From: Metabacillus litoralis
Lineage (GTDB): Bacteria; Bacillota; Bacilli; Bacillales; Bacillaceae
Direction of reading: 5' to 3'
Length of the DNA stretch: 64,000 nucleotides
Assembly (NCBI RefSeq): GCF_003667825.1
Contig: NZ_CP033043.1
Location: 1,365,001 to 1,429,000, forward strand
This document shows positions 18,744-28,151 of the stretch, one piece after another. Within the stretch, counting starts at the first letter, position 1. Each line of letters begins with the position of its first letter. The notes under the pieces are model-generated. The model did no database searches. It was given only the letters and a program-made list of their open reading frames with translations, and was not told where the DNA came from. The translations under genes and the position numbers were made by a program.

Positions 18744-20363
18744 TTATCCTGCCTTAACAACATTTCCTTCTTTCATGACTTCTTCATGAATACGACTTAC
18801 AACTATTTGTGCAGATTCAATTGCGCCTGCCATCCAGCCTGTTAGATAACTTAGGTGTTCACCAGCTAAATGAATCCGTCCTTGAGGTTGGTTTAATATT
18901 GGGTAATAATTTTTTAGATCTGAATCAGAATATGAAGCCCATCCTCCCTCATTGTATTTAATTTTGTGCCATGCAACGGAGAATGAACTTTCGAAATTTT
19001 CAGTATACTGAGGATGGATCTTTGCTCCCTGTTTTAAAGCAAGCGCTTCTCTTTGAGAAAGTGACAAATTACCATATTTAACTGCATTGCTTCCAAAGTT
19101 ATAGTAACCTATTAAAATACCTTTTGTTGAGAGGAAGTCATTAGATGGATACCAAATTTGTGAAATATCCATGTTTGTTGTGGTAATACCACCAAGAATG
19201 CGCTCCTCGTTCTCCCAGAAACGATCTTTAAACTGCAGTGCAATTTTTCCAGTTGTCGCGTAATTAATATTCTTGATTGCATTTTTCATTTCTGCTGTAA
19301 AGTCAGCAGGAATATTTTTTAACACAGGTAATGGAATCGTACAAACACAATAATCACCGATTATTTCTTTCTTTTGTCCATTTTCAGATTTATAGACAAT
19401 TCTGACACCTTCAGAAGATTGTCTTATCTCAGTTACTTCCACACCAAATGTAATTTTTCCATGAAGCTTATTTTCAAAGGCTTTCGGGATTTGATCCATA
19501 CCACCAACTGGTTGAAACATAAGCGGCTGTTGTTGAAATGAATAATCCCCACTTATACTGTGCATCATTCCTGATTCAAGTAATTCTTTAAAGTTATTAG
19601 GTTTGTTAATTGTACCTGGTTTCAAACCTCCCCCAGGTAATTCCTGATAACCTCCTCTAGAGGATCCAGTATAAGTAAAGTCTGATTTTAAATCTCCTTC
19701 ACTTTTTAAATAAGATTTAATCCTTTCGATATCCTCACTAGTTAAAGTCTGATCTAATGAGCCGTGGTTTGCCTTAGCCAATAGCTCTGAGATATAACCT
19801 CTCGCATCTGCTTTTACGGTACCTTTTCGAATTTTTTTTCCAGATAAAGGCCCGACACCTTCCTGGTAGTAATAAGAAAATTCATTGTTATTACAAAAGA
19901 CCTCCAACTCAACTCCGAGCTCTTTACAGTAATCAAGTGTTACATGATGCTGTGGTATCCTAGCAGGTCCTGCGTTCATGTATTGCCCTTTTTCAAATTT
20001 TGCCGTCTGCCTAACACCGTTTATTTCGGTTTCTTCCGTACCTTTTCTTACTGTCCAATTACGCCCACCAGATCGTTTTCTCGCTTCAAGAATTTTGCAA
20101 TCATATCCGGCTTTACCTAATTCATAAGCAGCTGTCATTCCTGCGATACCTGCACCTAGAATAATGACTTTTTTTCCTATTTTATTCCCATTTGATAGAT
20201 CGCTTTTCTTAGGAGACTTAAATTCTTTCGCACTTGCCATTACAGGACTTGCAAACATCCCAAGAGACTCCATAGCTCCCCATACTGCAACAGCACCCCC
20301 TACTTTTCCAACCTGTTCTAAAAAGTCTCTTCTTGTTATTTCTTTTTGATGTTTTTTTGTCAT
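18744..20363 (-). CDS. Tat-exported flavin amine/L-amino-acid oxidase
   Basis: This protein has 539 residues from the ATG at 20363, chosen because GAAAGGGG lies just upstream and because it places a twin-arginine signal (ITRRDFLEQVGK) at residues 9-16; the frame is open 40 codons further upstream. After the signal region comes the FAD-binding motif VIILGAGIAGMTAAYELGKAG and GRNWTVRKG, as in monoamine and L-amino-acid oxidases. The C-terminal FAD signature is RIHLAGEHLSYLTGWMAGAI. It oxidises an amine or amino acid to the imine, releasing H2O2 and, after hydrolysis, ammonia. It is the first gene of the operon with the RidA-like gene, tatA and tatC. The substrate is not determined. Confidence 0.92.
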   Translation of the reverse strand: MTKKHQKEITRRDFLEQVGKVGGAVAVWGAMESLGMFASPVMASAKEFKSPKKSDLSNGNKIGKKVIILGAGIAGMTAAYELGKAGYDCKILEARKRSGGRNWTVRKGTEETEINGVRQTAKFEKGQYMNAGPARIPQHHVTLDYCKELGVELEVFCNNNEFSYYYQEGVGPLSGKKIRKGTVKADARGYISELLAKANHGSLDQTLTSEDIERIKSYLKSEGDLKSDFTYTGSSRGGYQELPGGGLKPGTINKPNNFKELLESGMMHSISGDYSFQQQPLMFQPVGGMDQIPKAFENKLHGKITFGVEVTEIRQSSEGVRIVYKSENGQKKEIIGDYCVCTIPLPVLKNIPADFTAEMKNAIKNINYATTGKIALQFKDRFWENEERILGGITTTNMDISQIWYPSNDFLSTKGILIGYYNFGSNAVKYGNLSLSQREALALKQGAKIHPQYTENFESSFSVAWHKIKYNEGGWASYSDSDLKNYYPILNQPQGRIHLAGEHLSYLTGWMAGAIESAQIVVSRIHEEVMKEGNVVKAG

Positions 20364-20796
20364 ATCTTTACCCCTTTCTATTAGAATAAGATAATCATAA
20401 GGGGAATAGTTTATAATACATACAACCTTGGGAGAGTATCTACCAAAAAATAACAAAAATAATATATTATACCTAAAATTCAAGATACTATTGTTTGCTT
20501 TTTCTATTAAATTAGCTAATTAGTCATGCAAATTCACATAATTTTTGGGAGCAAAAAATAGGTCTGTAGAACTGTGAGAAAAAACATTGGTAAGATCAAT
20601 ACTTTTAAAACAGCTAAAAGATCTAAATCCTTTCAAAGTCATTTTTTATGTAACAGTCTATTGTAAATATCTTAATAATAACTCATGAAATGGTAAGCAT
20701 AAGAACACCTATATATATCTACCTAGGTTAAAATTGTGGTAGCAATTTTTACCAAATAAAAATGAGGTCATCATTTGAAGCAAAAATTTTTAATAT
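20364..20796. other. Intergenic region upstream of the oxidase operon
   Basis: AT-rich spacer that must hold the promoter of the oxidase operon. I see several TATAAT-like hexamers (for example near 20470) but no pair that is clearly better than chance. No RNA gene is recognised. Confidence 0.3.
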
Positions 20797-22311
20797 TTAT
20801 CTCAACTTTGACTTTTTGGTTTGTTTTTGGCAGACCGCATTAATATTCAGGTATTTTTGAAGGAAGCACTGGTAAGGTTTCTTGAGCTTCCTTCGCTTAG
20901 TGAAACGAAAGAAGCAAGAGATTCGTCCCCTTGCTTCTACAGCAGCGGCATGGTGAAATTCATCGACAATGATATAATCGTAAAATTCACTCGTTGTTTT
21001 TTCATATAACTTTTTACTGTTAAAGCTTTGAATACTTGTAAATAAAGTATCTAACGATGATGGAACATGATTGCCTACTAGCATTTCACCAAAGTTTTGG
21101 TCTTTTAAAATCCCGCGAAAGGTATCTAATCTTTGTTTTAAAATTTCCTCTCTATGAGCTACAAATAAGAATATTGCTCTATTCCCATTACTTGTATAAA
21201 ATCGTTTGAAATCAAATGCAGATATAACGGTCTTTCCAACCCCTGGAGCCGCAACAACGATATTCTTATATCGACCAAACACCATACGTTCAACCTCTAG
21301 CTTTTCTAGAATTTCCTTTTGGTAATGAAATGGTCGAATATCAAAGACAAAACTCAAATCTTGGTCAGTTGGTTGCTTCTTTTTAGATAAAGCTTTCCGA
21401 AGTAACTCCTGATCTTGCTGATTTGTATAATCAAATGGTTGAAATTCCTTGTCATTCCAATAGCTTTCAAATGTAGCTTCAAATTTTCTAACGATATCAA
21501 AGGAATCCTTCTCCGTTACCTTCAAATTCCACTCTAGCCCTGAGGTTAACGCAGGATTTGATAAATTGGAAGAACCAATATATGCAGTTGTAAAGCCTGT
21601 GTCTCTTTTAAAAAGGTAAGCCTTTGCATGAAGTCTAGTTCGTTCAACATCATAGGAAACCTTGATCACTGTATTAGAAAGCTTACTCAATTCTTCAATC
21701 GCTTTAAAATCAGTCGCTTCCATATACGACGTGGTAATAACTCTTAACTCTCCACCTCGATCAGTAAACTCCTTCAATTCCTCAATAATTCACCTAACGC
21801 CACTCCACTTAATAAAAGAAACAAGCATATCTATTTGATTAGAAGTCAAAATCTCTTTCTTTAACTCCCCAAGCATATTTGGCTCATAATTTGATCCAGT
21901 AAATAAAGAGCTTTGCGAAATTGGTGTTACTGGTCGAATAACTTCATCCCTTCTAATACTCTTTATAGAATTAAGACGTGAATAAATCGAAGTAAGAACT
22001 TCTCCCTCTTCCTCAATTTGTAAGCTTCTAAACTCTTCATCATCAAGCTTCATACTAAGCAGCTCAATGATCTCATTACACACCTTAATTTGTTGAAATA
22101 ATGCTTCAGAATCTTCATTTTGATTTTCTCTAAGGGATTTTAGTGCTTTTCTTGTGATTGTAGATATGTAGGAAGAAAGCATTTTTCTAGCTTCTTCTAT
22201 GTCGAGCTTTTCTTTTCCTAGTTCAAATGAGCTATTATCAAGGTTTGCTAGTTCATTTTTTAATTTCTTATTTATGATTTCTTCGTAGATTCCTAGTTTG
22301 AGCGATTGCAC
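20797..22311 (-). pseudogene. Broken DUF3427-type PLD-nuclease/helicase gene
   Basis: The frame 22311-21790 (N-terminal part, ending SFIKWSGVR) and the frame 21777-20797 are in the same phase, separated by one TGA at 21790-21792; the reading IIEELKEFTDRGG continues across it. The second part has a phospholipase D domain (RLHAKAYLF, YIGSSNLSNPAL) and the start of an SF2 helicase (RPFHYQKEILEKL, Walker A AAPGVGKTVISA, box DEFH). Homology stops after the DEFHHAAA motif, where the sequence runs into a structured dispersed repeat. The rest of the helicase, expected to be several hundred residues, is gone. PLD-helicase proteins of this kind are common in defence islands. Confidence 0.8.
20885..20937. 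repeat. Compact dispersed repeat with nested hairpins, at the truncated end of the PLD-helicase gene
   Basis: GCTTCCTTCG pairs imperfectly with CGAAAGAAGC, and directly after it GAAGCAAG (20911-20918) pairs with CTTGCTTC (20930-20937) around a loop containing TTCGTCCCC. I remember similar intergenic elements being widespread in Bacillus genomes. Here the element coincides with the point where helicase homology ends. Confidence 0.55.
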
Positions 22312-22734
22312 CTCGGATAGAACACTTTTTTATCCTTATTTTAACAGAAATTGATATATACCTGTTTTAGTCTCATGATTACAGAAAAAAAGAAATGAAA
22401 AAGTAGGAGGATTGATGAGGAAACTATTTAGCTTACTTCAGCGAATATAACAATTATTCAGGAGACGTATCTTTCTAATTTAAATTGTTTGATAACGTTA
22501 TTAAAGCAGGAACGATAGAAGGGGCGATTTACTACCTATCCTCAATTCAATGAACACCGATAGTTGACTCTATAAAATAAATAATATACATTTATTTTAT
22601 AGAGAATCTCTAAATGTCGATGTTGGATCACTATTATCCAACACTATTTTGACATGCATAGAGTTTCCGACTGCCAATCTGAACCCTATGCACATCAAAT
22701 AGAAATGACATTTGTCTTGGAAAAAAAGTACTCT
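22312..22734. other. Intergenic region with two inverted repeats
   Basis: The region holds a perfect 15-base-pair AT-rich inverted repeat at 22568-22604 (CTCTATAAAATAAAT and its complement) and an 8-base-pair one at 22621-22643 (TGTTGGAT/ATCCAACA). Neither is followed by a run of T residues, so they are not standard terminators. No gene is visible. Confidence 0.5.
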
Positions 22735-24036
22735 TTAACCTATTTGAATCACTTCGGAGGATTGTAGTTTATCTATAATTCTCGAAGTGGACCCTTTTAA
22801 GTTATAGCATTCAACATAGTCACGAATTGGACGTTTAATATGATCTACGACAAATCTTTGTCCATTAATGTTTAATTTGCTTAAGTTTGAATATAGCTTA
22901 TTAATCTCTTCTTTCACTTCTGCATCATTAAACGTATAGTGACCTGCAATATCTAGGATTTCCGCAGATAATTCGTTATCTTTCATAATTTCTTCAACTG
23001 TTAAATTCCTTTGATCTCCGACCATCCATTTTCTCCAACGTTCACTTTTAATTGCATGAACTAAAAGGGTTTTTCTTATTTTAGATTGATCCTCAATTAA
23101 ACCATAATCTACTAATCTTTGTTCAACTTCTGCAAGTTTTAAATATGCTCTTGTTTCCTCTGTTCCATACTGTGGAGCAACATTTGTTGCAACAATATTG
23201 GAAGGTATATGCTCCATTAGTGTTACATCATCGAGGTAGTCTCCATTGTGTTCTTTTAATCCGACCCCGTACTTTTTTGCCATTTGCGCAAGCTCGTATG
23301 CATTATGGAAATTAAACGTTCCAGCTTGTTCTGTTTTTCTTGTCAACGTTCCTGTTTGACCCACAATAAACGTTGGCATTGGAAGACCTTTACTTCCAAG
23401 TTCTTCTTTTAATCTATTAATAAAAGTTTCATACGTTTCTGTGGATGTTAACCCTCCATTTGTTTCTTCTGTCCCTACTTCATAGCCGATTTCAGGTAAG
23501 TTTCTTTCTGTTCTTTCCTTTTCACAGTACTCAATTAGTTCAACCGTTCGACTAATGACCGTTTCTAATGGAACAACTTTCCCTACTTCAAACGGATCTT
23601 TCGTAGGATCAATCATCAGCAAGTCAAAACCAGCTTCAATATCTGCTAGATAAGATTTCTTTCCATACTCCATCGCTTGTTCTGCGGGTAAATGATCGTT
23701 TCTTTCTTTATCTCTTTGCCAAGGACCACCATGATCGCGACAGACATAATAGAGACCATCAAATTCTGTTTCCTTAGCCGTATTGCGAATGGCTTCTACA
23801 AAGGTTTGTTGATTCCAACCATTTACATAGCCACCACCTAATTCGTCCATATCAACCTGATTACGACTAGCAATAAACATTACTGGAAAATCCTCGTCTC
23901 TAGCTAATTCAAAACTTGCTTGTAATAGATTAGCTGACATTGGTCCAATCCCAAGTAATGTAGCGCCTTTCCCTTCTTTTTGAAGCTCCAATATCGCTTC
24001 TACAGTTGATTTAATCGGTACATTTTTCACGTTCAT
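22735..24036 (-). CDS. GatZ/KbaZ-like protein (class II tagatose-bisphosphate aldolase non-catalytic subunit family)
   Basis: This is a 433-residue TIM-barrel protein of the GatZ/KbaZ family: LLGIGPMSANLLQASFELA, YYVCRDHGGPWQRD, LLMIDPTKDPFE, EVGTEETNGG and VGQTGTLT. In characterised systems this subunit stabilises the catalytic aldolase subunit GatY or KbaY. No GatY-like gene is present in this operon, so the protein may act alone or with an aldolase encoded elsewhere. It is the last gene of the PTS operon, about 20 bases after EIIC. GGAGG is very close to the ATG at 24036; the in-frame GTG at 24030 has better spacing. Confidence 0.88.
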   Translation of the reverse strand: MNVKNVPIKSTVEAILELQKEGKGATLLGIGPMSANLLQASFELARDEDFPVMFIASRNQVDMDELGGGYVNGWNQQTFVEAIRNTAKETEFDGLYYVCRDHGGPWQRDKERNDHLPAEQAMEYGKKSYLADIEAGFDLLMIDPTKDPFEVGKVVPLETVISRTVELIEYCEKERTERNLPEIGYEVGTEETNGGLTSTETYETFINRLKEELGSKGLPMPTFIVGQTGTLTRKTEQAGTFNFHNAYELAQMAKKYGVGLKEHNGDYLDDVTLMEHIPSNIVATNVAPQYGTEETRAYLKLAEVEQRLVDYGLIEDQSKIRKTLLVHAIKSERWRKWMVGDQRNLTVEEIMKDNELSAEILDIAGHYTFNDAEVKEEINKLYSNLSKLNINGQRFVVDHIKRPIRDYVECYNLKGSTSRIIDKLQSSEVIQIG

Positions 24037-24056
24037 TCCTCCTAAATTACTTTTTG

Positions 24057-25142
24057 TTAGACTGCTTCTGTTACATTCTTTTTATCTTCTATAGTTGGCT
24101 TTGCTACAACATCTGGTTTTGTAAAATGTAATATACCAGCGGTTACAACTGTTCCAATTAACATTGCTAAGAAGTACCACAGTTTCCCATCAACAGCACC
24201 AATAACAATTAATCCTCCGTGCGGAACAAAGGTTCCAACATTATGAAGCATTCCTAGTCCCCCACCAACAGCACTACCAATCATGATCGCAGGAATTACA
24301 CGTTTCATATCTTTAACAGCAAATGGAATAGCTCCTTCTGTTATACCGATTAACCCCATGAATCCGGCACTAACACCCAATCCACGTTCTTCCTCAGTAT
24401 ATTTTCTTCTTGAAATGAAGGTAGACAAAGCCATCCCTAATGGCGGAATTGCTACTGCAATTCTATGCGCACCATTGGGTTCAAAAATTCCTTCAGCCAT
24501 TAATGCTAATGTAAACGCTGTAACTGTTTTGTTAATTGGACCACCCATATCAATTGCTGTAAAAGCTCCAATAACTATGCCTAATATGATTGCACTACCA
24601 CCTTGTAGCGATGCAAATAGAGTAAATACACCATCAACAAGACCTGCTAGAGGATTAGCCAAGAAATAAATATATCCCATGCAAGTAATAAACGTTGTTA
24701 TGATTGGTATGATTAAGATAGGCATAATCGTCTTGATTGTGGTTGGAACTTTCCATGTCTTAACATACTTTGCGATATACCCCGCAACAATACCTAAAAT
24801 CATAGCACCGAGGAAGCCCGTCTTAACTCCATCAAGACCAACAGGGTTATTGGCGATAAAGCCCGCTATCATCCCTGGAATTAATCCTGGTTTTCCCGCA
24901 ATAGAATATGCAATATACCCTGCTAATATTGGAATCATCATCGCAAAGCCAGCAGAACCTATTACATTTAAGTTTTGAAGAAAAGGATTTGTAACAACCA
25001 TTCCTTCATCAGTTGCCGTTCCGGATGCTAATGCAATCGCTAGAAATATCCCACCTACTACTACTGAAGGCATCATGAAAGAAACACCTGTACTAAATGC
25101 CTTTTTAAGCTCTTCCCCCACTCTTTTCCAATTGGTTGCCAT
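24057..25142 (-). CDS. PTS fructose-family EIIC permease
   Basis: This is a 361-residue membrane protein with about nine hydrophobic segments, of the fructose/mannitol EIIC class. Landmarks are the N-terminal SFMMPSVVVGGIFLAIALA, the conserved DMGGPINKTVTAF, and GITEGAIPFAVKD with the glutamate expected at the sugar site. It carries the sugar across the membrane and receives the phosphate from EIIB. The EIIB and EIIA domains are separate genes directly upstream. A GGAGG ribosome site precedes the ATG. The sugar cannot be deduced; the GatZ-like neighbour suggests a ketohexose or hexitol-derived substrate. Confidence 0.93.
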   Translation of the reverse strand: MATNWKRVGEELKKAFSTGVSFMMPSVVVGGIFLAIALASGTATDEGMVVTNPFLQNLNVIGSAGFAMMIPILAGYIAYSIAGKPGLIPGMIAGFIANNPVGLDGVKTGFLGAMILGIVAGYIAKYVKTWKVPTTIKTIMPILIIPIITTFITCMGYIYFLANPLAGLVDGVFTLFASLQGGSAIILGIVIGAFTAIDMGGPINKTVTAFTLALMAEGIFEPNGAHRIAVAIPPLGMALSTFISRRKYTEEERGLGVSAGFMGLIGITEGAIPFAVKDMKRVIPAIMIGSAVGGGLGMLHNVGTFVPHGGLIVIGAVDGKLWYFLAMLIGTVVTAGILHFTKPDVVAKPTIEDKKNVTEAV

Positions 25143-25153
25143 AGTATTTCCTC

Positions 25154-25468
25154 CTATAAATTTTCTAATTGGTCTACGACACCCTTTACATTCTTAATGA
25201 CGTTTGAAGGATCCAGGGTTAAAACCTTACCTTGGTCTTGTTTTTCCTCAAATCGTTCTTCTCCTTCAATTCCAATCGCAATGGCTAAAATAACTGCATC
25301 AGCACCATTAATTTCTTCTTCTGTTAACTCATTGTCGATTCCCATTCCACCTTGAGTTTCAATTTTGACTTCATAGCCTCGCTTTGCACATTCCTTTTCT
25401 AATGCTTCTTGTGCCATATAAGTATGTGCAATTCCTGTAGTACACGCTGTAACCCCAACAATTTTCAC
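25154..25468 (-). CDS. PTS fructose-family EIIB
   Basis: This is a 104-residue EIIB with the phosphocysteine loop VTACTTGIAHTYMAQEAL near residues 6-23, typical of fructose-type EIIB proteins. It relays phosphate from EIIA to the sugar bound to EIIC. The GTG start at 25468 overlaps the stop codon of EIIA by 4 bases, which indicates translational coupling. Confidence 0.93.
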   Translation of the reverse strand: MKIVGVTACTTGIAHTYMAQEALEKECAKRGYEVKIETQGGMGIDNELTEEEINGADAVILAIAIGIEGEERFEEKQDQGKVLTLDPSNVIKNVKGVVDQLENL

Positions 25469-25941
25469 TTTACATTCCCCATTTCTTCAGCATAAATATT
25501 TTCTTCAATGCATTTTAATAGCTGATAGGCTTCATTAACCGTTTCAGCTTCAAGTAAGCTACTTCTAAAATTTTCATTCATTAGATTCTTACTAATTTCA
25601 GCTAAAATTTTTAAATGCAGCTTATCTTTTTGATCCATTGGAACACCAATCATAAAAATTAACTGTGCTTTTTCCTTGTTATTTTCATCCCATATTATTG
25701 GCTCCTTAGTTCTCATAAAGGTAACAAAGGGAGATATAACAGCATCTGATTTACCATGAGGGATACTTACATTAAAACCAACTGTTGTTGGAAATACTTC
25801 TTCTCTCTTTAGAACAGCATTTACATAAGTATCAACATCATTAATCATTCCAGTCTTAAACACATCTTCACTCATATTTTTTATGATCTCATTACGGCTT
25901 GTTAACTCATTATTTAAATAAATGAACTCTTTCTTTATCAA
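25465..25941 (-). CDS. PTS fructose/mannitol-family EIIA
   Basis: This EIIA domain has about 158 residues and the active-site histidine in VSIPHGKSDAV. I chose the TTG at 25941 as the start because a near-perfect AAGGAGGTGAT ribosome binding site (overlapping the end of the regulator gene) sits 4-5 bases ahead. The frame extends 6 codons further upstream, but those codons are the binding site itself. The gene overlaps the regulator by 32 bases and EIIB by 4 bases, so the operon is tightly coupled. Confidence 0.92.
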   Translation of the reverse strand: MIKKEFIYLNNELTSRNEIIKNMSEDVFKTGMINDVDTYVNAVLKREEVFPTTVGFNVSIPHGKSDAVISPFVTFMRTKEPIIWDENNKEKAQLIFMIGVPMDQKDKLHLKILAEISKNLMNENFRSSLLEAETVNEAYQLLKCIEENIYAEEMGNVK

Positions 25942-27925
25942 CGTTATCACCTCCTTCAATTAGATGTAATATTCCTGTTGCTGTATTAGCTGATAAATAT
26001 TCCTTAACACTCTTTCTTGTTTCTATCAATTTATAGATATCACTTAGTATGTTTTTAACGTTTTTAAGGTCATTAGGCGAAATACAAATGAGTATAACTG
26101 TATCAACTTTCGTTCCCCCCCAATCAAGCATATCCTCTGTGGTTAAAATCAAGATTCTTGTATTAACCACAAATTTGGGCGTACCATGGGGAATAGCAAC
26201 TCCTGTATCCAAAGCTGTTGTTCCCACCTTTTCTCGGTTGTAGACAGACTCTTCGAATCCAGGTAGAATATCATTTGACTTTTTTAGCTTCTGAATTAAA
26301 AAATCCAATACTTCCTTCTGATCTCTCATTTTATTATTTAAGAAAATAGAATCCGCATGAATAAACTTTGATAAGTGCGGAATATCTGGATAATTACCTA
26401 AGACTTCCTTTTGTTCTTCTTTTATTAAAAATAGGTCTGCATAAAAGTTTATAATGTTTTTAATATCTGTATTGGATACTAATGGAGAAACATAGATTAC
26501 TGGTTTAGTAGTAATCTTTATTGGAATTGCTGAGATGATAAAATCAACAGTTTCAATATTTATTTGATAAAGCTTTTCAATTTGAATAACTTCTATTACA
26601 CATAAAGCGGGTAGGACTTGCTTTACTTTGTTTGCAATTAGCTCAGAAGTACCAATTCCATTAGGGCAAACGATTAAGACTTTTCTATAACTTGTATTTC
26701 TTTCTAATGCTGCTTGAAAATGAACCATCATAAATGCTACTTCATCTTCAGTTAAATGGACATCAAATGCTTCTTCAATTATCGATGTGACAAACCAGCT
26801 AACACCCATCATGACTGAATATTCATCTTTGATTTGATTCAATAGAGGATTTTTTACGATAATGCCTGTTTTCATTCGATAAATCATAGGTATTATATGA
26901 GAAACTAACCCTTCAAATAGCTTCTTATCCTTTGTTAAGTCCACTTTCAGCACACTACTCATTTTCTGTATAATTTCTACAACAAGAGTTGTATATTTTT
27001 CGGTAATTGAATTTAGCTGATAAAGAGGTTCAATTCCAATTGCAACTAAATATTGATTTAGGTAGATTGTATCTTCAGTTGTAAAAAGTACTGATAATTC
27101 TTGTTGTATATCATCGAGGATATTTTTAGCTAATAAATATGTTTTGAGGTTGTTTACTTCATCAAAGATAAGGCTATTATTTATTACTTCTGAATGATGT
27201 TTTTGTTTTGAGGCCCTATAGCAGAGGACCACAATTGTATTGAATAGGGTTGTTAAATAATGTTCGGCAATCGGGTTGGCTAAACTTTTTTCAACTTTCC
27301 TCACTGCGCTAAAACAAGTATTTACGATTTCAGTTGGATAATGTTGAATTAGTACATTTCTAAATTTATCAATTCCAGGATTATCCTCAACTTTGGACTT
27401 TTTATACAATTCTTCATTAAATATTTTTAAAGTATATTGTATTTGGGATTCTGTTCCCGTTATATAGGTTCCCTTTTGGTCCCCCTTAATTTCTACAGTG
27501 TAACTATTTAAGTCTGAATGAATCTTCTCCATATCAGCAGCAATAGAAGATTTGCTAACAAAAAATTGATCAGATAATCCCTGATATGATAGTACCTTTT
27601 CCTCTATCAACAGCATTTTGGTAATTTGTACTTTTCTATCTTGAGGTGAAAGATCTTGAATTTCCCCATTTTTAAATTTGGTTTTTAAATATTTTAGAAC
27701 ATCCAATTTTTTATTCATTTCCCCACTTATTTTGATTCCCATGCTAGGTTTCTTTTTAAGCATTAGCCCAAATTGACAAATGAATTTTTCCAATCCTTTT
27801 AAGTCGTTATGTAGTGTTCTTTGAGAAACTTTCAACATATCAGAGTAGTATTTAACTGTTTTATACTCTTGATTACTTAGCATCGTTTTTATTAAATGAT
27901 ATTGCCTTTTTGATAGTTCAATCAT
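25910..27925 (-). CDS. PRD-containing PTS-regulated transcription activator (MtlR/LicR type)
   Basis: This is a 671-residue multidomain activator. An N-terminal helix-turn-helix (MLKVSQRTLHNDLKGLEKF) is followed by a second DNA-binding-like domain (SKSSIAADMEKI). Two PRD domains come next (about residues 190-400), then an EIIB-like domain with a Cys-containing loop (IVCPNGIGTSELIANKV). A C-terminal EIIA domain carries the histidine in AIPHGTPKFV. In this family, phosphorylation by HPr and the cognate EII sets activity according to sugar supply and carbon status. It is the first gene of the operon and presumably activates it in response to the transported sugar. Confidence 0.92.
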   Translation of the reverse strand: MIELSKRQYHLIKTMLSNQEYKTVKYYSDMLKVSQRTLHNDLKGLEKFICQFGLMLKKKPSMGIKISGEMNKKLDVLKYLKTKFKNGEIQDLSPQDRKVQITKMLLIEEKVLSYQGLSDQFFVSKSSIAADMEKIHSDLNSYTVEIKGDQKGTYITGTESQIQYTLKIFNEELYKKSKVEDNPGIDKFRNVLIQHYPTEIVNTCFSAVRKVEKSLANPIAEHYLTTLFNTIVVLCYRASKQKHHSEVINNSLIFDEVNNLKTYLLAKNILDDIQQELSVLFTTEDTIYLNQYLVAIGIEPLYQLNSITEKYTTLVVEIIQKMSSVLKVDLTKDKKLFEGLVSHIIPMIYRMKTGIIVKNPLLNQIKDEYSVMMGVSWFVTSIIEEAFDVHLTEDEVAFMMVHFQAALERNTSYRKVLIVCPNGIGTSELIANKVKQVLPALCVIEVIQIEKLYQINIETVDFIISAIPIKITTKPVIYVSPLVSNTDIKNIINFYADLFLIKEEQKEVLGNYPDIPHLSKFIHADSIFLNNKMRDQKEVLDFLIQKLKKSNDILPGFEESVYNREKVGTTALDTGVAIPHGTPKFVVNTRILILTTEDMLDWGGTKVDTVILICISPNDLKNVKNILSDIYKLIETRKSVKEYLSANTATGILHLIEGGDNVDKERVHLFK

Positions 27926-27990
27926 TTTCCCACCTCCTTTAGAATTGCATTATTTCCATTAATAACACAATTGCAAGTTTGCTAAAAGTT

Positions 27991-28004
27991 TGTTAGCGCT
28001 TTCT
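27991..28004. promoter_or_regulatory. Candidate catabolite-response element (cre, CcpA site)
   Basis: TGTTAGCGCTTTCT matches 12 of 14 positions of the cre consensus TGWAANCGNTNWCA. It lies in the 226-base spacer between the PTS operon and the divergent HAD gene, where carbon catabolite control is expected. Confidence 0.55.
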
Positions 28005-28057
28005 TGATCTTATGTACTCATTTTATCATGTTATTTTATTTCGTTAATAACAGGTTA

Positions 28058-28077
28058 TTACAACATCATTGTTGCAA
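28058..28077. promoter_or_regulatory. Candidate operator for the PRD regulator
   Basis: TTACAACA-TCAT-TGTTGCAA is an inverted repeat with one mismatch (8-4-8), placed between the cre-like site and the start of the HAD gene. It is a plausible binding site for the neighbouring activator; no direct evidence is visible. Confidence 0.4.
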
Positions 28078-28151
28078 TTTTTAAACCTTGATTGTGAAAT
28101 AAATATGTTATCATATTAATAAAGGCTATAAAAAGGGAGAGGAATGTGTAT

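Noticed and set aside
21790..21792. In-frame TGA read as selenocysteine or suppressed stop
   Set aside because: Other genes in the window are interrupted by TAG and TAA as well, the downstream part is truncated, and no selenocysteine insertion element is apparent. Gene decay explains it better.
22568..22604. Terminator of the PTS operon
   Set aside because: The 15-base-pair inverted repeat is perfect, but it is not followed by a T run on either strand and is entirely AT-rich, so I listed it only as an inverted repeat.
24283..24978. Plus-strand reading frames opposite the EIIC gene
   Set aside because: They are antisense shadows of the membrane-protein gene, without ribosome sites.
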